Positions 61,200-64,000 of a stretch of DNA of 64,000 nucleotides are shown piece by piece. Below the pieces are notes generated by a model. That model was not told the DNA's origin. It was given only the letters and a program-made list of their open reading frames with translations, and searched no databases. The translations under genes were made by a program, and so were the position numbers. The first letter of the stretch is position 1. The number at the start of each line of letters is the position of its first letter. The DNA lies in the NCBI GenBank assembly GCA_033964015.1, contig CM066914.1:8051831-8115830 (forward strand), given 5' to 3'. This DNA is from Scolanthus callimorphus (Eukaryota; Cnidaria; Anthozoa; Actiniaria; Edwardsiidae).

Positions 61200-61920
61200 T
61201 GGAGTTACATGTTGTCGATGACGTCATCAGTGATTGAAAAATTAATATCTCGTGAAGGGAAGACTCTAAAGCAACCAAACTTTGGTAGTGTATTCTGTAG
61301 GTCACCAGGTGAGCAAAATGAAGTGATCACGTGATATGACGTCATCGATGACGTCATCTATGCTTCAAAAATGAATATATCATGAAAGAAAGACTCTAAA
61401 ACAACCAAACTTGGGTAGTGTAGTCTAGATCACCAGATGAGCGAAATGAAGTGGTCACGTGATGTGACGTCATCGATGACGTCATCTATGCTTGAAAAAT
61501 CAATATCTCGTGAAGGGAAGACTCTAAACCAACCAAACTTGGGTAATGTAGTCCAAGTCACCAGATGAGCGAAATGAAGTGGTCACGTGATGTGACGTCA
61601 TCGATGACGTCATCTATGCTTGAAAAATCAATATCTCGTGAAGGGAAGACTCTAAACCAACCAAACTTGGGTAATGTAGTCCAAGTCACCAGATGAGCGA
61701 AATGAAGTGGTCACGTGATGTGACGTCATCGATGACGTCATCTATGCTTGAAAAATCAATATCTCGTGAAGGGAAGACTCTAAAACAACCAAACTTTGGT
61801 AGTGTAGTCTAGGTCACCAGATGACCGAAATGAGGTGGTCTCGTGATATGACGTCAGCGATGACGTCATCTATGCTTGAAAAATTAATATCTCGTGAAGG
61901 GAAGACTCTAAAGCAACCAT
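61200..61920. repeat. 128-bp satellite with paired TGACGTCA palindromes
   Basis: The phrase tgacgtcatcgatgacgtca recurs with first sites at 61337, 61465, 61593, 61721 and 61849 (one with a g for t in the spacer), exactly 128 bp apart. An incomplete unit starts at about 61205. Each unit also has gatatctcgtgaagggaaga-like and tcaccagatgagcgaaatga words. Middle units are almost identical, as expected of recent unequal exchange. Confidence 0.95.
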
Positions 61921-62137
61921 GTAAACCATATACACATGGTAATCCCTTTCATTCACACAGAAGATTTTATAACCAGGAGCTCCGCTTTTAGCCAGTGGCT
62001 AAATCTATATATTATAGTTAATTGCATGCAGTATATGGACTGACCAGCCCAAACTATGTAAGTAACACAGCTGGGGGTGTTCAGTACATCTTGCAAAAGA
62101 GACCATTCCTCCTGTTTTGATAATCGAATGTAGTACT

Positions 62138-62196
62138 CGTCTCCCTCGCAGCCCACGTTGCGTGACCGACACAAAGAACGGGCTGCGAGGGAGACT
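62138..62196. mobile_element. 59-bp minimal inverted-repeat insert with 11-bp flanking duplication
   Basis: GTCTCCCTCGCAGCCC and its exact reverse complement enclose a short loop. AATGTAGTACT flanks both sides (62127-62137 and 62197-62207). A true target duplication of 9-11 bp would point to a Mutator-type element. Confidence 0.75.
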
Positions 62197-62693
62197 AATG
62201 TAGTACTTCTGAGTGTCTATTTCTCAGTATAAATCGCATGGCAAGTCTGGCAGTATTGTTGTGAATAAACCTTGTTCATTGTGGATCTATTTTTTGATAG
62301 CATTATGAATGGTCAGTGCAGATTACGTTTTCTATAAAAAAAAACGTTTTTAAAACCTAAGGTATCCCGATAATACGAGGCTTATTTATCTAGTGAATTA
62401 CGCCGTTTAGTAACGCAGGGGTCGTATAAGTTCTGTTTTAAAAGCTAAAGAACTTTAAATGTTCAAATATTGAATAGCATGAATGCTCAGGAGCTACCTT
62501 CAAAGCGTGCTCTAGGATCTAGCAGCGGTTATTTTTCTCGGCCGCTTTTAACATTGCGCAACTACGAATTAAATTAGTCGATAGGATTATTCGTATCCAG
62601 GGTCGAAATTTTCAGAGGCGTTCAAGCTGTAAAAAGTGGTTTTGCTAGCGGCTTATTGGCACTTGTGACAGTGTTGCAAGACGGTGTTACAAT

Positions 62694-62956
62694 TTACTGT
62701 TATTTTCGTAATTATGCGAACTAACAAACCGCGGTTTGGCTTCCGTCCAACCAAACGAGTGAACACCTCTGGGTTTATTTCACGCATTCTTTGAGAGTCT
62801 TTTATAACTAAAAGGGACTACCAAGGCTTCAAAACTAAATACAAACGAAACTTGCAAAAAGTCCATGCCCCTGTCTTGAAAGGTTTGATGGACGGACGCC
62901 AAAACACAGTTTGGCGTGCGGAAATGTTACGTGGAAGAATTATGAAAATCGCAGTA
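62694..62956. mobile_element. MITE, family A, copy 3
   Basis: The left end ttactgttattttcgtaatt, the right end gaattatgaaaatcgcagta and the inner arm cgcggtttggcttccgtcc match copy 1 with divergence. Confidence 0.65.
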
Positions 62957-63844
62957 GGGCCCAGTAGTAATCGGGTTCTACACGTCTTGAGCAAGCTCGA
63001 CCATTGTCGACTATGGCCAAGCGTAATCTTTTATGTAGCTAACTGACATGTCCTCCTTTTCCAGATTCATTGAATTTGAATTTCTCGAGATTTCTCCCCT
63101 GTCTTTTCCCGCGGGTAAACTATGATAAACGTCCCGTATTTTGAGGGGGGTCACGCCCTCTGTCGATAGGGAACATGCAACCAAGCTATCCTACTGCATA
63201 CAACTCAGTGAGGGATTCTTGTTACGTAAAGCAATAATTCGAATCTTCATTCCCAGTTCTTTGCGCCATGGAATAATAAATAAACCTCTACTGGCAATAA
63301 GTTTGAAGAGGCAGCCAGGGTCGATTTTCCTTATGCATGGGCTAACATATTCGCCAAAATACAAATAAACATCGTCAAATCACCAATCAATAACATTCTA
63401 CTTTTTAACTTATGAAACGATAGGGAAGTGAGATATTTTATACGAAATAAGCTTGAATTCGCAGTGTGCAGCTCCAAGGTGTTCATTTCCCAGACGGCGC
63501 TTGGCTTTGCTTCACCGTTGCTTCACCACACTTGCCCCAGTAAGGCGTGACCCTCACAGTGGAATTTCCCCTAAAGCAAAAAAGAACACGTTTTCAGCTG
63601 TCAATATTACTTAATCGAGCAGCATGTAGGAGCTGGGACTTTATTCAGTGTGAAAAACGAGGGTTTTGATGTTCTGCGGGATCAATAACCTGCAGTTCAG
63701 AGATTCAGACGTTATCGCATTGCGCGTCTCGCGTTTCTCATTTCGTCTCGGATTTTCAAGTTGAACGGGTCACTGCGAAAGTGTTCTTGCGGACCTCGGG
63801 AAAATATCTAATATCGTCGCGAATTTGCAGGATTCTTTATTACA

Positions 63845-63896
63845 ATGACAGTAACAACTCACCACCTCGGAGTTAATTACTACCACGAAATTAAAG
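63845..63896 (+). CDS. Possible first coding exon of a gene leaving the window
   Basis: An ATG in good context starts MTVTTHHLGVNYYHEIK and runs to a strong donor (ttaaag|gtacgt at 63896). The reading is only 17 residues and I recognise no family. It is included because the start, donor and window edge fit a first exon. Confidence 0.3.
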
Positions 63897-64000
63897 GTAC
63901 GTTTGCGTTAGTGAAAAAGAAACTAGGAAGCCGAATAAACCTAAAGGGAAGCTGAGAATACCAAGCTCGATTTCATTTGTTGGCTTTTCAGTTCGTATGT

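Larger units (their letters stand above)
60944..63844. other. Region downstream of the BTB-Kelch pair
   Basis: It holds the 128-bp satellite, a small mobile element with an 11-bp flanking repeat and a family A MITE. I see no convincing gene. A segment around ctaaaagcggagctcc at 61975-62010 also occurs, inverted, at 37395-37440, so it is an interspersed repeat. Confidence 0.5.

Overview
This window is nuclear DNA from an animal. Genes are split by introns with GT-AG boundaries, intergenic and intronic space is AT-rich and packed with short inverted-repeat transposons, and the protein families are metazoan. The families, the tRNA-derived SINE at about 43.9 kb and the repeat style suggest a cnidarian, probably an anthozoan such as a stony coral. 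That species guess is inference. I joined exons by hand from splice sites, reading-frame phase and remembered family patterns; no alignment was run.

Layout. 0.2-4.6 kb (+): a four-exon universal stress protein gene. 7.5-20.5 kb (+): an eight-exon polypeptide N-acetylgalactosaminyltransferase, whose last intron holds a 3.2-kb minisatellite of about 33 units of 95-96 bp. 22.4-22.9 kb (+): a small secreted protein I do not recognise. 25.8-31.3 kb (+): an eight-exon gene with a Schlafen-type AlbA_2 domain. 35.4-41.9 kb (-): a BAH-domain chromatin protein resembling BAHD1. 44.9-47.6 kb: weak hypothetical reading frames and a 178-bp tandem duplication. 48.7-51.5 kb (-): SEC61B, complete, in head-to-head orientation with a CAP (cyclase-associated protein) gene at 51.9-55.9 kb (+). 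That CAP gene ends after the N-terminal helical domain and carries two exons that cannot be used together. 56.4-60.9 kb: two single-exon BTB-BACK-BACK-Kelch paralogues, head to head with 137 bp between their start codons. 61.2-61.9 kb: a 128-bp satellite full of palindromic TGACGTCA sites. A possible first exon lies at 63.8 kb.

A recurring feature decides how the gene models should be read. Five of the nine recognised or convincing genes are broken by single-base frame changes, eleven in all. Every one has the sense of a one-base deletion, mostly in a short homopolymer, and in every gene adding the missing bases makes the summed exon length divisible by three. This looks like residual deletion error in a long-read assembly rather than pseudogenes.

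The genes do not form a pathway. They are unrelated housekeeping, glycosylation, chromatin and ubiquitin-adaptor genes. The mobile DNA is mostly non-autonomous: hAT-like elements with perfect 8-bp target duplications, one nested in another element; families sharing terminal inverted repeats at several places in the window; and a family capped by long G runs and C runs.
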